DNA of 64,000 bases from Nepenthes gracilis (GCA_033239525.1 BSYO01000004.1:28000037-28064036); one strand, 5' to 3'. Positions 16,819-28,855 are shown, counted from the first letter of the stretch. The notes: generated by a model not told the origin, from the sequence alone. A program made the numbers and translations.

Positions 16819-17394
16819 GCGCTTACGAAGCCTACCACAAAACCTGCACTAACTCTCTCTGTCACCTTACGCCTACAATGGTGAACACGAGAGCACAGCT
16901 AGCGATCCGGCTAGAGAGATCGTCGGCCCCGGCCGGGACCATCTTGCTAATGTCTGGTCAGCGGGGCCACCAGTGGGAGTCCGCCACCTTATTTTCAACA
17001 AGCTGGTGTGGAGTGAGATGCGAGGCTAACAATCGCTGCTCCAACCGCTCAGCGCCTGGAGGGAGGCAACAATGCCGGTGGCTCCACCCGCCATCCTATC
17101 CCGCCACCAAAAAGGTGGCCGGAGAAGAAGAAGAAGCCGACCAAGGCTGCGAAAGCCGGGATGATCCGGCTCAGCGTCCTCCGCGCTCTGGCGAGCGAGG
17201 CCAACGGAGCGCTCGGGAGCACGTCTCCTGAAAGCCGAGAAAGGAGAAATCCTCGATATTCTCGGGCAAGGACCATCACGCGATCCCGAGAGCGAGCCTC
17301 AGGATGCCGATCCACCATTGGCGGCGGTCGACCAATCTGGCCGAACCCGTCGAGGACAAGACGGAGTTGAGAATTTCCTCGACTCCAGAGATCA

Positions 17395-18570
17395 GCCAAC
17401 GCCACTTGTCTTTGACCCACGAGTGGATCAAATCTGGAACCGCGTGTTCCCGGAGCAGCCGAAGGCACCATCGACTTGGGCAAAGTCGCCTTTCACTGCG
17501 AAATCTTAAGCCGTCCTCTACCGTCCAGTTCAAGATGCCGTCCCTTGACTTATACGATGGGGGCGTGATCCAGGTTGACCACCGGATCACTTCGCACCCA
17601 TCTAAGTCTCTGGGCTAGAGGACTCGGCAATGTGCCGTTGCTTTCCACTCACCACGAAGGAGATGCGAGTCTGGTTTCACCATCTCCCTTCGAGCACGAT
17701 CAGCGACTTAGTGAACTCACGGACCTCTTCTGCCCCGGTATGCATCAGCCGGGCGGGAAGAGAAAGCAGTAGTGGCACCTCTCCCACATAAAGCGAAACC
17801 GGGAGAGAACCCACGGCGCTTCTGGACCGCTTCGTGGGGTGAAGCCGGGAGGATTCCGGGATCACCGAGGAGATGAAGTTGGGCGGCTTCATCTCGGCCC
17901 GACTCTCGGTGACTTTTTCAAGCACCTTGCCCACAAAAAATCCTCAAACTTTCCCGCGGCGAAACCATCACCCGGGCCTACGCGCGGCGAGGAGGCCAAT
18001 GAGGCAAAACGTCCTGAAAGGGCGGATCGGCCTCGGCCGTTCCTCAGTGATGGGAAAAAGAAATACAATGGCGGGAACACTCCCGCCGGAAACGACCAGA
18101 CCGGGCTCCCGAACGCGGAGACTACAGCCCACCACCTGTACGCCCTTGATGGACACACGCTCCAATGTTACATGCAGTCCGCGGAGAAAATTTTTGAAGT
18201 GGCCAAAGGCGCGAAGAAGGACTCGGAAATCGATCTAAATCAGATTTCCACCGCTCTGCTTAGGCCATTCGATCAAGACGTAAAAGCGCTGCGGAAAAAT
18301 AAGGACTTGATCCATGAGAGGACACCTCACCCGATTTGTCGAGGGCCGAGGCGAAACTCGGGTGCGGCCCAGAAGAAGGGGCGGAGCGACGCCTCCCGGA
18401 ACGAGTTGCGGCGGGGTGGTCAACATGGTCAACGCCCGACCTGCCCGAGGCCGGGAGGCGACAACAAGGGGCGGCGGGAGGAAGAAGCAACGCCGCAGAA
18501 GACAACATCATTAGCTTTAGTGATTGTGACTCAAACCATGTAATCTCCCCCATGTCAACCCCCTTGTAAT
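17395..18570 (+). pseudogene. gag of first Tat element, frameshifted
   Basis: Pieces of a Tat-type Gag capsid are spread over more than one frame. 'DQIWNRVF' near 17425 matches 'EKIWNRVF' in the gag of the element at 38573-47636, and 'DFFKHLAHKKS' near 17905 matches 'DFFKHLTHKNP' there. At 18314-18560 'GHLTRFVEG', 'GGVVNM' and 'VISFSDCD' match the same order in the second element. Gag would form the particle that packages element RNA. Frames shift repeatedly, so no full Gag can be made. Confidence 0.75.
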
Positions 18571-18589
18571 CTCGGCACGTTTGGATGGT

Positions 18590-18935
18590 ACATCGGACTA
18601 CCAGTGAAGCGAGTCTTTATCGATAATGGAAGCTCTAAAGATTTGCTTTACTTGGGCCGCGTTCTTTAGACTAGGCCTAAGAAAGAATCAACTAAAACGA
18701 TGAAGGACCTTTATACGGCCTTGACAATGAACCGAGTGCCGTTCAAGGGACAATCCAACTAGAAGTCACCTTGGGCACTTACCCAAAAAATAGCGAGTCG
18801 CATGCTAACCTTCCTAGTGGTTGACACGCCCTCTGTTTACAACGCCATACTAGGCGGGCCGCGCTAACAGCGTTTGGGGCAATCACGTCAATTCCACATC
18901 TTAAAATGAAATTCCCAACGCCTACGGGCGTCGGA
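18590..18935 (+). pseudogene. Aspartic protease region of first Tat element, broken
   Basis: At 18601-18650 the frame reads VKRVFIDNGSSKDLLYLGR, with the DxGSS catalytic motif of retroviral-type aspartic proteases. A shifted frame near 18800-18870 reads LTFLVVD and YNAILGG, matching 'RLTFLVVDLPSIYNAIIGRP' in the second element. A protease of this kind would cut Gag and Pol apart. Stops and frameshifts interrupt it. Confidence 0.7.
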
Positions 18936-19244
18936 GAAGTCTGGGAGATCAGGTCGTTGGGCGGACTGCTACATGGCCCAGTTGCCTGGCGGTAGGGCCC
19001 GACATAGCGGGAGAACTTCGATCACCAGACGAGACCACCTTGCAACAAGCACAGCCGGTGAAGCCACGGATCGATCCCACTGGACCCGGGAGGCAGGACC
19101 CAGTGCGTCAGTTGGCGGCTCACTCACTCACCGGCCACTACGCAGGTGGTGATCGCGTCTTTACGAAGAAACGCGAGACCTTTTTGCTGGACTCCCGCGG
19201 ACATGCAGGATTTCGGTGAAGTGATGGTCCACAACCGGGCCTTG

Positions 19245-19940
19245 ATCAGGACCGCATGGCCCGGTCGAGGCGGAAACGGAGGAACCACTCCGTCGAAAAA
19301 CTAATCGCCATCCGAGAGGAGGTGAAGAATTCTTTGGGCGTAGGCTTCATCGGGGGCGTCCGTGCCGGGCCGGCTCTCAAACGTCGTCTGGTTAAAAAAG
19401 AGCAGGGAAATGGCGATTGTGCGTCGATTTTACCGAGCGTCAACAAGGCTTGTCCAAAAGACGACTTTCCCTTACCACGGATTGACACATTGGTTGATTC
19501 CACGGCGGAACACGAGCCGCTAAGCTTCATGGACGCTTATTCAAAGCTCAACCAAATCGAATGAGTCCTACAGACGAGGAGCGTACCTCGTTCATGACGG
19601 ACTGGGGCACCTATTGTTATAAGGTCATGCCCTTCGGGTTAAAAGAACGCTGGAGCCACCTACCAGGCTAGTGAACAAGATGTTCGAAAAACAAATTGGT
19701 CGCAACATGGAGGTCTCGTCGGCGACATGCTCGTCAAGAGCGATCACGGCGACCACATCTGCGACACGGAAGAGACGTTTGGGGTGCTCGCCGTACACTG
19801 GATGAAGTTGAATCCCGCCATGTGTCTTGGGGTAGCCTCGGGAAAGTTCTTGGGTTTCATCGTTTCACAACGAGGATCGGCGAACCCGAGAAAGATCAAG
19901 GCACTTTGGGCGACATGGCTCCCAGAAATGTAAAGGACGT
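19245..19940 (+). pseudogene. Reverse transcriptase of first Tat element, broken
   Basis: Recognisable pieces in order: RRRNHSVEKL-like start near 19265, VKNSLGVGFIGG, NKACPKDDFPLPRID, SFMDAYSKLNQI, CYKVMPFGLK near 19616, and MLVKSDHGDHICD near 19727. The catalytic YVDD motif, intact in the second element, is damaged here: about one base is missing just before MLVKS. Multiple frameshifts make it inactive. Confidence 0.8.
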
Positions 19941-20387
19941 CCAACGACTAAGCGGGCCCGGTGTGACTCCGGTCCCGCTTCCTCGCGAAGTCGGGAGAGA
20001 CAAGTACCAACCCTTCTTTAAAGCTTTAAGAGGGACAAAGTCTAACTTGGATTCCGGTGGGCGGTGCGCCACAGCCGCCTTGATGGTCAAGAGACTGCAG
20101 CAGCCCACCGTTGTTAGCGTCGCCCCGGAGACGGGGAGGAGCTGTACCTTTACCTAGCGATGTCGGAAGTATCCCTCTCAGCTCGTCCTTGTGCGCCGAA
20201 TCGATATCCAGCATCCCAGGTCTACTACGTGAGCAAAACACCGACCGCCCAAACTTCGCTACCACACGGCGAAAAAATGGCGGCCCTTATCTTCGCGACG
20301 AAGTTGAGGCCATACTTTCGGGCACGCGCATAGTGGTCTTACGGAGCCACCGAAAAGGCATACTCCAAAAGCCCCACGTTTGGGCGA

Positions 20388-20905
20388 TTGGTGAAATGGG
20401 CGATTGAATTGGGCGAGTTTGACATCGAGTTCAGACCCAGACCCGCCATAAAGGCACAGGCTCTGGCTGACTTCATCGTCGAAACCACGACCCCAATCCA
20501 AGAAGAACGGCCCAGCAAAACGAAGAAACGGCCGGTGGGGCCCCGATGGGCGCTCACGTGGACGGATCGTCCACCGAGTGATGTGGCAGGGGCAGGAGTG
20601 GTCCTGACGACCCCTGATGGGCACGAGATCAAGTACTCCCTAAAACTTGATTTCCCGGCAACCAACAACGTCGCTGAGTACGAAGCCCTACTAGCTGGCT
20701 TACGACTGGCGAAGGAGTGCTTTACGCCCGAGGTTGGTAGTCCACAAACACTCAAATTAATCGTCAATCAAGTCAATGGGGGCTTCGAGGCAAACAACCC
20801 TTCCTTGGCCAGATACCTGGCGAAGGCAAAGGAAACCATCCAGGGCTTCGACAAGCTGACCCTGGTTCACGTTCCTCGCGCGGAGAATTGGAAGGCCAAG
20901 GCGTG
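20388..20905 (+). pseudogene. RNase H and archaeal-type RNase H domain of first Tat element
   Basis: This is the longest preserved part of Pol, open for over 170 residues. KWAIELGEFDIEFRPR and ALADFIVE mark the link region. WALTWTDRP, GAGVVL, NNVAEYEALLAGLRLAKE and VNQVNGGFE mark the RNase H fold that removes the RNA template. The usual VDGS at the first catalytic position reads as TDRP, and the ending HVPRAENWKAKA shows drift. It lies directly upstream of integrase remnants. Confidence 0.8.
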
Positions 20906-21079
20906 GCTAGGCGGCGGCCGCCGGGAACCGGAACAGTGTCGAGGGACATGCAGAAGTCTGAACACTCTCAGCATAGAGAAACAGAGGCCATGCGATTTTG
21001 GAAACGAAAACTGGATGACTCCTTACCTTAGATACAAGAAGACGGATCACTCCGGAGGGGCCCGAAAAGGCTGAGCGGA

Positions 21080-22210
21080 TTAGAAAAGACAATGGTGGTA
21101 CAGTAGTTGATGGGCGGCTGTATCGCCATGGATACTCGACCCGTATCTCCGCATCTCTATCCCCGAGGAGGCGGACTACGCGGCGGGCGAAGTTCACCTT
21201 GGGATCTGCGGATCGCATGTAGGCGGGAAGAACACGGCCTTGAAAGTCATGCGGCGGGGCTACTGCGGCCCTCAATGAAAAGGGACCCAGCTCGAGTTTG
21301 TAAAGAAGTGTGAAAGTTGCCGGCTTCACGGCAACCTCCACCACCAGTCACCGCGGACTGAAGTCCTTCAGCCCAGTGTGGCCCTTCACCATGGGGCTTG
21401 ACATTCTCGGCCCGTTCCCCCAAGGGCAAAGGAAATTCATCATAGCGAGGCATCGACTACTTCACTAAATGGGTCGAGGCCGCCCCTTCCGCAAAAAAAT
21501 CCACGAACACAATGCTCGAATTCCTTCGCCGGGGCATTGTCATAATCTGGCGTCCCCGAGGTCGTGGGTGGCCAAACGGGACCTAGTTTTGAGGAAACGC
21601 TTCACAGTATTGTTCCAGCCTTGGAATCAAAGGTAGTCCACACTTGATAGCATACCCCCGAGCCAACAGGCGGTGGAGGTCCAAACCGAACGCTGTTCCA
21701 CGGATTAAAAACTAGACTGGAAGGCGGGGGCTCTGGGGCGACGAGCTCCCACCCGTCCTCCGGTCTTATCGCCTGAACCCCAGAAGGAACCAACGCGAGA
21801 GACGCCCTTCAGCCTATGCTACGGGATCAGACGATAATACTGTCAAATCGGGCTCCCAAGTCTCGGGGTGGAGTCCTTCGACCACGAACCAACTCCCGGA
21901 AAATCGGGGAGCATTTGGACTTGCTAGAGGAAGCCGCGACGCCGCACCGGTACGAGACGGCGTACCAGCCTGGTTGCCGGTACTACAATAAGAAAGTGAA
22001 GGCCCGTCGATTCAACATTTGGGACTTGGTCTGCTGGCATCGAGGCCACAGCAAGGTGGCCCGTAGGAACAAGCTCTCTCCCAACCGGGAGGGACCTTTC
22101 CTTGTCTCCACGTATCTGCGTAGCAGGCGTACAAGCTCGGGAACCGGGGCAGGAGAAGTTGTCCCACGAACATGGAAACGCAACCCACCTCGAGCGCTAC
22201 TTCCAATAGG
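21080..22210 (+). pseudogene. Integrase of first Tat element, broken
   Basis: Core pieces near 21385-21530 read PFTMGLDILGPFPQGQRKF and DYFTKWVEAAPSAKKS, typical of the gypsy integrase catalytic core with its first Asp in GLDILGP. The C-terminal part near 21960-22115 reads YYNKKVKARRFNIWDLV and NREGPFLVS. The domain would insert the cDNA copy into the genome. Frameshifts separate the parts, and the region between 21540 and 21815 is not readable in one frame. Confidence 0.78.
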
Positions 22211-22383
22211 GAACCCAGTCGCCCTAACTCGATCATGTGCATTCATTCGTATGCTTGTTTTTACTTCGGAAAAATAAGAGTTTACTTAGCATGTAGAATT
22301 TTAGGGCCTATGAATTGTGTTTGCCTTGCGGTATCCATCCGACCTAGAAGCGCCCCTAAGTCGGGAGGGTCTTCACCTTTCGT

Positions 22384-22640
22384 TAAACCCTAGTCATCTA
22401 GGTGGCGAAAGTGGCACGAAACCCAGTCATCGGGTGGCCCATAGTGGCCCTAAATCCTAGTCATCTAGGTGACCCATGAGCGATCTCAAACCACAGTCAT
22501 CCAGGTGGCCCATGAGCGGTCTTAAACCTTGGTCGTCAAGTGGCCCGTGGAGCTTGATGCGAAACCTCGGTCATCCGAGGCGGCCCAATGGTCATACTAA
22601 ACCTTGTCATCCAAGTGGCCCGTAGCGGTCTAAAAACCTT
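22384..22640. repeat. Tandem array, about seven units of 34-38 bp
   Basis: Imperfect units start at about 22384, 22418, 22453, 22488, 22523, 22561 and 22599. Each has the form 'aaaccytagtcatcyaggtggccc' followed by a variable tail. It lies just past the integrase, in the untranslated 3' part of the element. Tat-lineage elements are known for tandem arrays here that can seed satellites. Confidence 0.8.
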
Positions 22641-23217
22641 AGGGGCAAGAATGGCACACGCGACGACCTCTTTTCGGGAGCGGCGCGTCGATCAACGACG
22701 GTCGAAGGGAGAAGCATTCCTTCTCCAACATTGGCGACCCAGTCTTCACTTGACGGCACCACCAGGCTGGTTCTCACAACCCCGCACACTTCTAAGGACC
22801 TCACTCCTTAAGCGACCCAACCAAACTGTTGGCAACCCCACGCACCTGACCTTCTCCGTGAAAGGGTAGCGTGGATAAACGATAATGGAATTACTCCTTC
22901 TCTAACACTAACTTGCCCAAGTTCTCGCTTGAAAGCGATCACCGCAAGGTTAGTTAATGCAACCACCTTCTAAGCACGGGGCTCGGCCCCTTAGGCCACC
23001 GGCAACGATTCTTGACCAACCCGAACTTGGCCGCCCAAAACAAAGACTCACGCAAGCAATAAACACAAAGCGGTAAAAGGCAAATGACACCGAACTAAAA
23101 GATCATCCATTTTATTACTCATAAAGTATGGTACAATTTACAAGAAACAAAAAGAGAATACAAAAACTACGAGGTGGCGACCACCCCATTGTCTCGGGGC
23201 TCTCCCCTAAGTCTTCC

Positions 23218-24960
23218 TTACGGCGCCCGCGCTTCCTTTGATTTATAAGCTCTACGGGAAGTCGGGAACAACCAACCACCGCGCGATGCGACGTCCCAAT
23301 ATTGAGCCCTCCAACAAAATAGGGCGTGCGGTCGCCCGACCTCATGGAGGCTCATCCGAGTATCCAACTCGCTCTCTACATCGGCGACTCTATCCGAAAG
23401 GCGTTTGTTGTCCGTCTTAAGCCGATCTTCCTCTTCCTTTGATTGGGCGACCTCGCCTTGATGCAGCGTTCTCGCCTCTAAGTCGCCACGACAGACCTCA
23501 AGAGCGGCGGTGCTGCTCACGTAGCTCTCCCCCTGAGGCGGCCAGCCTGGCGTCTAGCCAGGCTATCTCAGCCTCCCGCTCCGCAATAATGCGATCGCGC
23601 TGTTCTATCTCCCGGGAGACGACTAAGGCCACTCTTCTTGACTGCACAAGACCAGAGCAAAGCGTGAGCTTATAAACATAAGGAAAAAATACAAGGAAGC
23701 AGTTGCAGAAGTTGTACCTCGTAGGTCTTCCAATGGGACCTCACAGGTCTGGACTCCAGGCCAGGACCAGCCGTAGGCGGAACTGGAGGTGTCGAGCCAG
23801 GAACATCCTCTCGCGCTGAACACGCCGCTGCCTCATCCAAAATACGATCCAAAGACTCGTCGTCCTCAACGACAGCGGCGGGCTCCTCCACTGCGCTGGA
23901 GTACTCGCGGAGGGTGTCTTCTTCCTGGTTGCCCTTGGGGGCATTCGCTGGAGGATCAGCCCTCGTCGGCGGCTCCACATGTAAACTCGCGAGCCTTCGG
24001 GAGCATCGCGAGCCGGCTCCTCCGCCGATCCCATCCAGCGCGCACGGAACCACCTTCACGGCAGTTGGGCCAAGATAACTCCTCCAGGCATCCGTCGGCT
24101 GTCCTCAACCGGGACTTCTCCGCACCTGGACCTATTGCCGGACGACCGCAAATCCGGCAGACCTGGGTCAATCTGAGAGGAGGAAGACGAGGGCGTGGCA
24201 GTCGCCCTCGCAGCAGCTTCCTCCGAGGACACTGGGCGGATGAGCAGCTTCCTCGAGTCGTCATGCTTAGACATTATAACTACAGGGCGTGGCTTCTGCA
24301 CCGGTGACGGTGGGCCCCATTCAACCTTCTCGGTTTCCTCCCGGGAAACCAGGAAGTCCCTCCTAAACTCATCGGGATTCTTCTGTATGGCCGCGGTCGG
24401 CCCATGCATACGCGGCCGATCTCCGCCGCAGCCGGCACGCCAAGGTGCACCTGGGACCTCGCCCGGTCTTTCGCGATGGGGCATTCCTCTCCCCACCTTC
24501 ACGAAGAAGAACAGTCCTTCCCGGTTCTTCGAATCGTAGATAGCCTTGCTTATCTTGATCCCGCATGGGGGCCGAGTGATATCCACTCTGCCCCCTGGGT
24601 CATCTTAAATATGACCTTCAGACCGGACATCCTAAACTTCTGTTTAAGCTTCCGGGCAAAAATACATAAAGAACAAATATACCTCACCGCGTTGGGATGA
24701 AGCTGGGCGACGGGAACCCCTAGGGCCACTACGATCGACTCCAGCTCCTCCGGAAAGGGCAGCCGGAGCCCGCTCCTCAGGTGGGCCTCGTAGACGGTGA
24801 TGAAGCCTTTCGGTGGATGAGGGGCTACTTCGCCTACTCCCGGAACCCTCCAGGCCATCTCCTTGAATATTGAATTCACGCACAACGCCTTAATATCACT
24901 CTCCCTCAAGACAGACGAGATTTCCGTGTGGAAGCCATGATCGGAAAGGTTCTAGGGTTT
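23218..24960 (-). pseudogene. Antisense accessory ORF of first Tat element
   Basis: Read on the - strand, opposite to gag-pol. First part (24550-24909): ITVYEAHLRSGLRLPFPEE, then VAQLHPNAVRYICSLCIF, resembling the plant 'putative gypsy-type transposon' domain. Middle (24056-24586): YDSKNREGLFFFVKVGRGMP and FRRDFLVSREETEKVEWGPP, then Pro/Ser/Glu-rich sequence. Last part (23218-23520): a charged coiled-coil-like stretch with KEEEDRLKTDNKRL. The same order is found in the second element at 40170-41930. The product's function is not known; frameshifts break it here. Confidence 0.72.
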
Positions 24961-25269
24961 TCCTCGAGGTTTGCGAAATGAAAGTAAGGAAGGCGAAGGA
25001 GTCGTTCTTGGTTTGAAACAAAAGAACGGAAGGAGAATTTAGGCGCCAAGCTTGCAAAGGACGACGTCGGGTACCGCGTGTCGGCCCACCTCATTCGATC
25101 CACCAAACGACGGGACTCCCGCGCGAAATCCCTCATTAATGGCTCCGTCAGGTACCCGCGTGTCGCCACCCCATTCGGCCAGCCTGCCAAGGACGGATCT
25201 CTGGCGTATTAATTACCCGGATCTCCTTCCAACCAAAAGGGGACACGTGCCGCTTTCTGTCTGGCACCG

Positions 25270-25575
25270 ATCGTGGCCCGAAAGTCACTCCCGGAATTGA
25301 CGGGGACGGTCAACAATTACGGAACTCCTGACCGGCCGGCGGGACGGTCAACAATTACGGAACTCCGAATTGACCCGGAGACGGTCAACAATCCTGAACT
25401 CCGGAATTGACCGGACGGTCGACAATCACGAACTCGGAATTGATCGGGGCGGTCAACAATCAAAACTCGGAATTGGCCCGACGGTCAACACCCCGGAACT
25501 ACGGAATTGGCCGGGGACGGTCAACAATTGCAGTACTCGGAATAGCCAAGAACGGTCAACGATTCCGGTCAATCC
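25270..25575. repeat. Tandem array of about 40-bp units around 'ggacggtcaacaattacgg'
   Basis: About eight imperfect units, each with 'gacggtcaaca' followed by 'gaactccggaattgaccgg', start near 25301, 25341, 25380, 25419, 25449, 25483, 25524 and 25555. The array ends about 105 bp before the 3' LTR. The word 'cggtcaac...gttgaccg' also recurs inside the LTRs, so the array may have grown from LTR-related sequence. Confidence 0.82.
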
Positions 25576-25667
25576 ATCCTCCACGCTCTTGTGAGTTTCC
25601 ATAGGATACTCAAAGCTAGGAAGACGTCCCATCATGAACATACTGGAGGTCGGTAAATCGACCACCA

Positions 25668-25680
25668 ACATGGGGGCTAG
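25668..25680 (+). other. Polypurine tract of first Tat element
   Basis: The purine-rich 'acatgggggctag' directly precedes the TGATGGG start of the 3' LTR. The second element has 'ataggggggctaa'-like purines at the same place. It would prime plus-strand DNA synthesis. Confidence 0.75.
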
Positions 25681-26889
25681 TGATGGGTACACCAAAATGG
25701 GCCGGCCCAAGGGGAAGTCAACGGAAGCCCGGAAGGCGGGCCAACGGCCCACTAAGGAGATAGGCCTGGCCCGAAAGGACGAGGACGGTCAACGTTGGCG
25801 TTGACCGTTCCGCGGCCAACCGGCTAAAAACGGTCAACTCGGCGTTGATCGGTTCGTTGGGCCTCCGGAGAGGCTTTGCAAATGCTGATGATGGGCCATT
25901 ATGGCCCACGCCCCATCAAATGGTCGCCCGCCGCTCTCCACGAGGGCGGCCGTCACCTGACGGTCAACTCAAAGCGTTGGCCAGTCCCTTTCTTACGTGT
26001 CGGGCCCAAGGATTGGCCCTTCTCACGAGAATTGGCCTCGATCGCTTCAGCCCATAGTCCAAATGAAGGCTACCAATGCGCACGCGGCCCAACCCAAGAG
26101 TTCTAGGCAATGTACCCCATGGAGAAGGGCACCGGGGAACCCTGCAACGCATTTAATGCGGTCGCCGAGGAGACACGCATAGAGGCGGAAAGGCTAGCCA
26201 CTGTGGGCATGGTGGCACGCCAACAACGCCACTCCTTCCATCTCAGTGGCCACCACTCCAAAGCAGAGGGAGGAGCCAAGTATGACAAACGGCACCTTAA
26301 ACGTGCGTTTCGGCAAAGAATCGGCAGCCGCGCGACGATCCGAGCCCACGACGGTAATCGGCGGTACAAAGGCTCAAAACAACGATCACCTTGGTGCCCC
26401 GGATCCAAAGATAGTGGAGTATAAGAATCCTCACACCCCACAGAAAAGGGGCTTTTTGAGTTCTTCCCAAGCTTCTAACATTCTTCACTTCTCTTTGAGC
26501 AAATTCCCAGAATCGCACGAGCTCACGGGCCCCGGCCCCAGCCCAAATTCCTAAGTACGATCGAACTTCCGTGCAACGAACGAGTTGACATACGCGTTCT
26601 CGCCTTCTCACCATCCGCATACGGGAACGATCTGCTCCTTCTTACGACATCCTGGACTAAACACTCTTCACTTTGCTCTCTTCTCTCATCGCTTCTTCTG
26701 CCTTTCGCTTCCTTCCATCAAGGTCACTTTCTAACTTGGGCGTCGGAGTGTTTTCGGTGGGATTAATTAAAGCCGTGAACGCCGACCTCTTGTTTGCTTT
26801 AGTGGTGTGCGGTGTTCGACTCGGTGAACGAAGCCGGATCGGCTCTCAAAGAATCCGAATTCGTTGAAGTCGGATCAGTCGACGCATCA
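25681..26889 (+). repeat. 3' LTR of first Tat element
   Basis: Starts TGATGGGTACACC and ends GACGCATCA, followed at once by the target duplication CTATC. It is the same length as the 5' LTR (1209 bp) although the two differ at many places by small gaps that cancel out. Confidence 0.93.
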
Positions 26890-28855
26890 CTATCTATGAG
26901 TCACATGGTTATAAATATCACATTTCAATATCAATGAAACTAACATCTGGATCGAAAAATGTATCAAAATGCATTAACTATCCTAAAATCTCGTTGATTC
27001 TCATTTCTTCAAATACTTTAGATTCTTAACACATTCTCATTTACTTATCAATAAAATATCATTGAAACGTAAGCACGTGATCTAAGTTAATACAAAAAAT
27101 TGACTATAAAAGGCGTTAAAAAAATTTAAAAATAAACTAAATATTGACCGGCCAATTAATATTTGTTATCAATTCTTACATACATTTTTAGTATAGTAAT
27201 ATCATTTCTAATATCGTAAAAACACCTCTTATTTTATCACCGGCAAACAAAAATTACAATTATTAATCTTATTCAAGTATCTTGACTAATTATATTGTGA
27301 TCCAATTGAGATAACAAAATATTTTTAATTTCATCATAAAATCAGCATATATATATATATAACCCTAAATAAGTGACTCGTGACTAGCCTCTTACCATAA
27401 ATCGCGTGTTTCATCGATTAATATAATAAATTTGTAGATCTCATAGAATTAATTTATCGCTATAAAACGGTACCGATTATCTTCCCATATGCCCTTAAAT
27501 CTAAAATAATATAAATGAAAATCAAAGCCTCCCTGCATTGAACTAGCACTCTACCAAATGCCTTATCACGTGCCCTTAACATAAATGAAAAAAGTTACAC
27601 TGATTACCCATTATATTAAGCGCGGAGCCCCATTATTGTGACAGCGTCGTCATCTCCCAAGTTTCCTCGTCGGCCGTGAACTACGCTGGAGCTCACCACC
27701 GTGATAATTTCTAACTTTTTTCTTCTATGGAGAAAACCAACTGCTAACATCATTTCAATCCATTTCGTATTTAAGGTGATCCCACGTTTCAGAGGTGGTA
27801 GCCAATAGTGCATTTGATGCTCTGTTCTGCCTTCTCTCCCGATTCTGGCAACGTTAATCCATGAAAATCCTAACTTTTATCCTCTAACATGTAGAAGAAG
27901 AATTTTGTAGCATGAATCCACTAAAATATCATGCCACAATTAATCGCGAAACCCCTCGAAATTTCGGTCTCTTCAACGCTCGAAACTGTGATGCTCTGTT
28001 TTTCCCTCGAATTTTTACTACACAAAACGTGGTTCAATCTCATGATTCATGGAATAAAAGTCGGAATCTCATGGAATTTAGAACATGAATATTACAAATT
28101 AACATATTGCTTTCAAATGAATAGGAGGATTACTTGCAAAAGAATGGCAGGATTACTTGTCTTGATTTCTCGTTTTTCCAGCACCAATACTAACGGCGAC
28201 GTCGATTTTCCTCCGACGCAGTAGCAATCACCCCCCCCCTCCTCTCTACGGTATCACTTTATATGACAGGGGAGGGATGTGATCCTCATCATCTCTAGGG
28301 TTTACCGTCCCCATTATGCGCTGATTTCTTTTCCCCTTTCCTCGGATTAAATCTTTCCATTTCGGCTACCTTCCCTTTTCTCCTTCCTCCAACATCTCCA
28401 CCCCTGTGATTTCTTCATTGTTTTCCTTATTTATTTATTTATTGTTCACATATTTATTTATTCATTATTATTATTGTTATTTTACCTCCTTTGAATAGCT
28501 CAATTCAACCAAGAATATCCCAAATCCATCCACTATAATTTTGTAATTATTCTTTAAAAATTTATGGTAAGTTTTTCTTTAGAGAATTACTCTTAGGATT
28601 TTGATGGGTTTGGCATGTCCGATCCAAAAGGATGAACTGTTTAATTGTTTTGTCTTATTTACAGGCGATTGTCTTGTAGCAGTTGTCAGTGAATGAGGAT
28701 AATCGCTCTCTAACAATGTAAATATCACCGTTCCAGCGTAAAAAAGAAAAAAAAAATAAAGAAAACATAAACCAAAATAGAAAAATAGATAAGATAAAAG
28801 AATAAAATAGATGAGCCTAACCTCTGGCAAAGAGAATTGCAGTCCTCCTTCTTGT

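Larger units (their letters stand above)
15592..26889 (+). mobile_element. Ty3/gypsy Tat-type LTR retrotransposon, full-length but decayed
   Basis: The 11.3-kb element is bounded by 1209-bp LTRs (15592-16800 and 25681-26889) and by a perfect target duplication CTATC at 15587-15591 and 26890-26894. Order on the + strand: LTR, primer site, gag, protease, reverse transcriptase, RNase H, integrase, tandem repeats, an accessory ORF on the opposite strand, polypurine tract, LTR. Integrase after RNase H is the Ty3/gypsy order; the accessory ORF between pol and the 3' LTR is characteristic of Tat-lineage elements. Its base composition is far richer in G and C than the host DNA. Nearly every domain is frameshifted, so it cannot make its own proteins. 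The 3' LTR starts TGATGGG, but the 5' LTR has lost the terminal TG. Confidence 0.93.

Noticed and set aside
22384..22640. CRISPR-like regular repeats
   Set aside because: The units abut with no unique spacers and lie in a plant retrotransposon; this is a tandem array.
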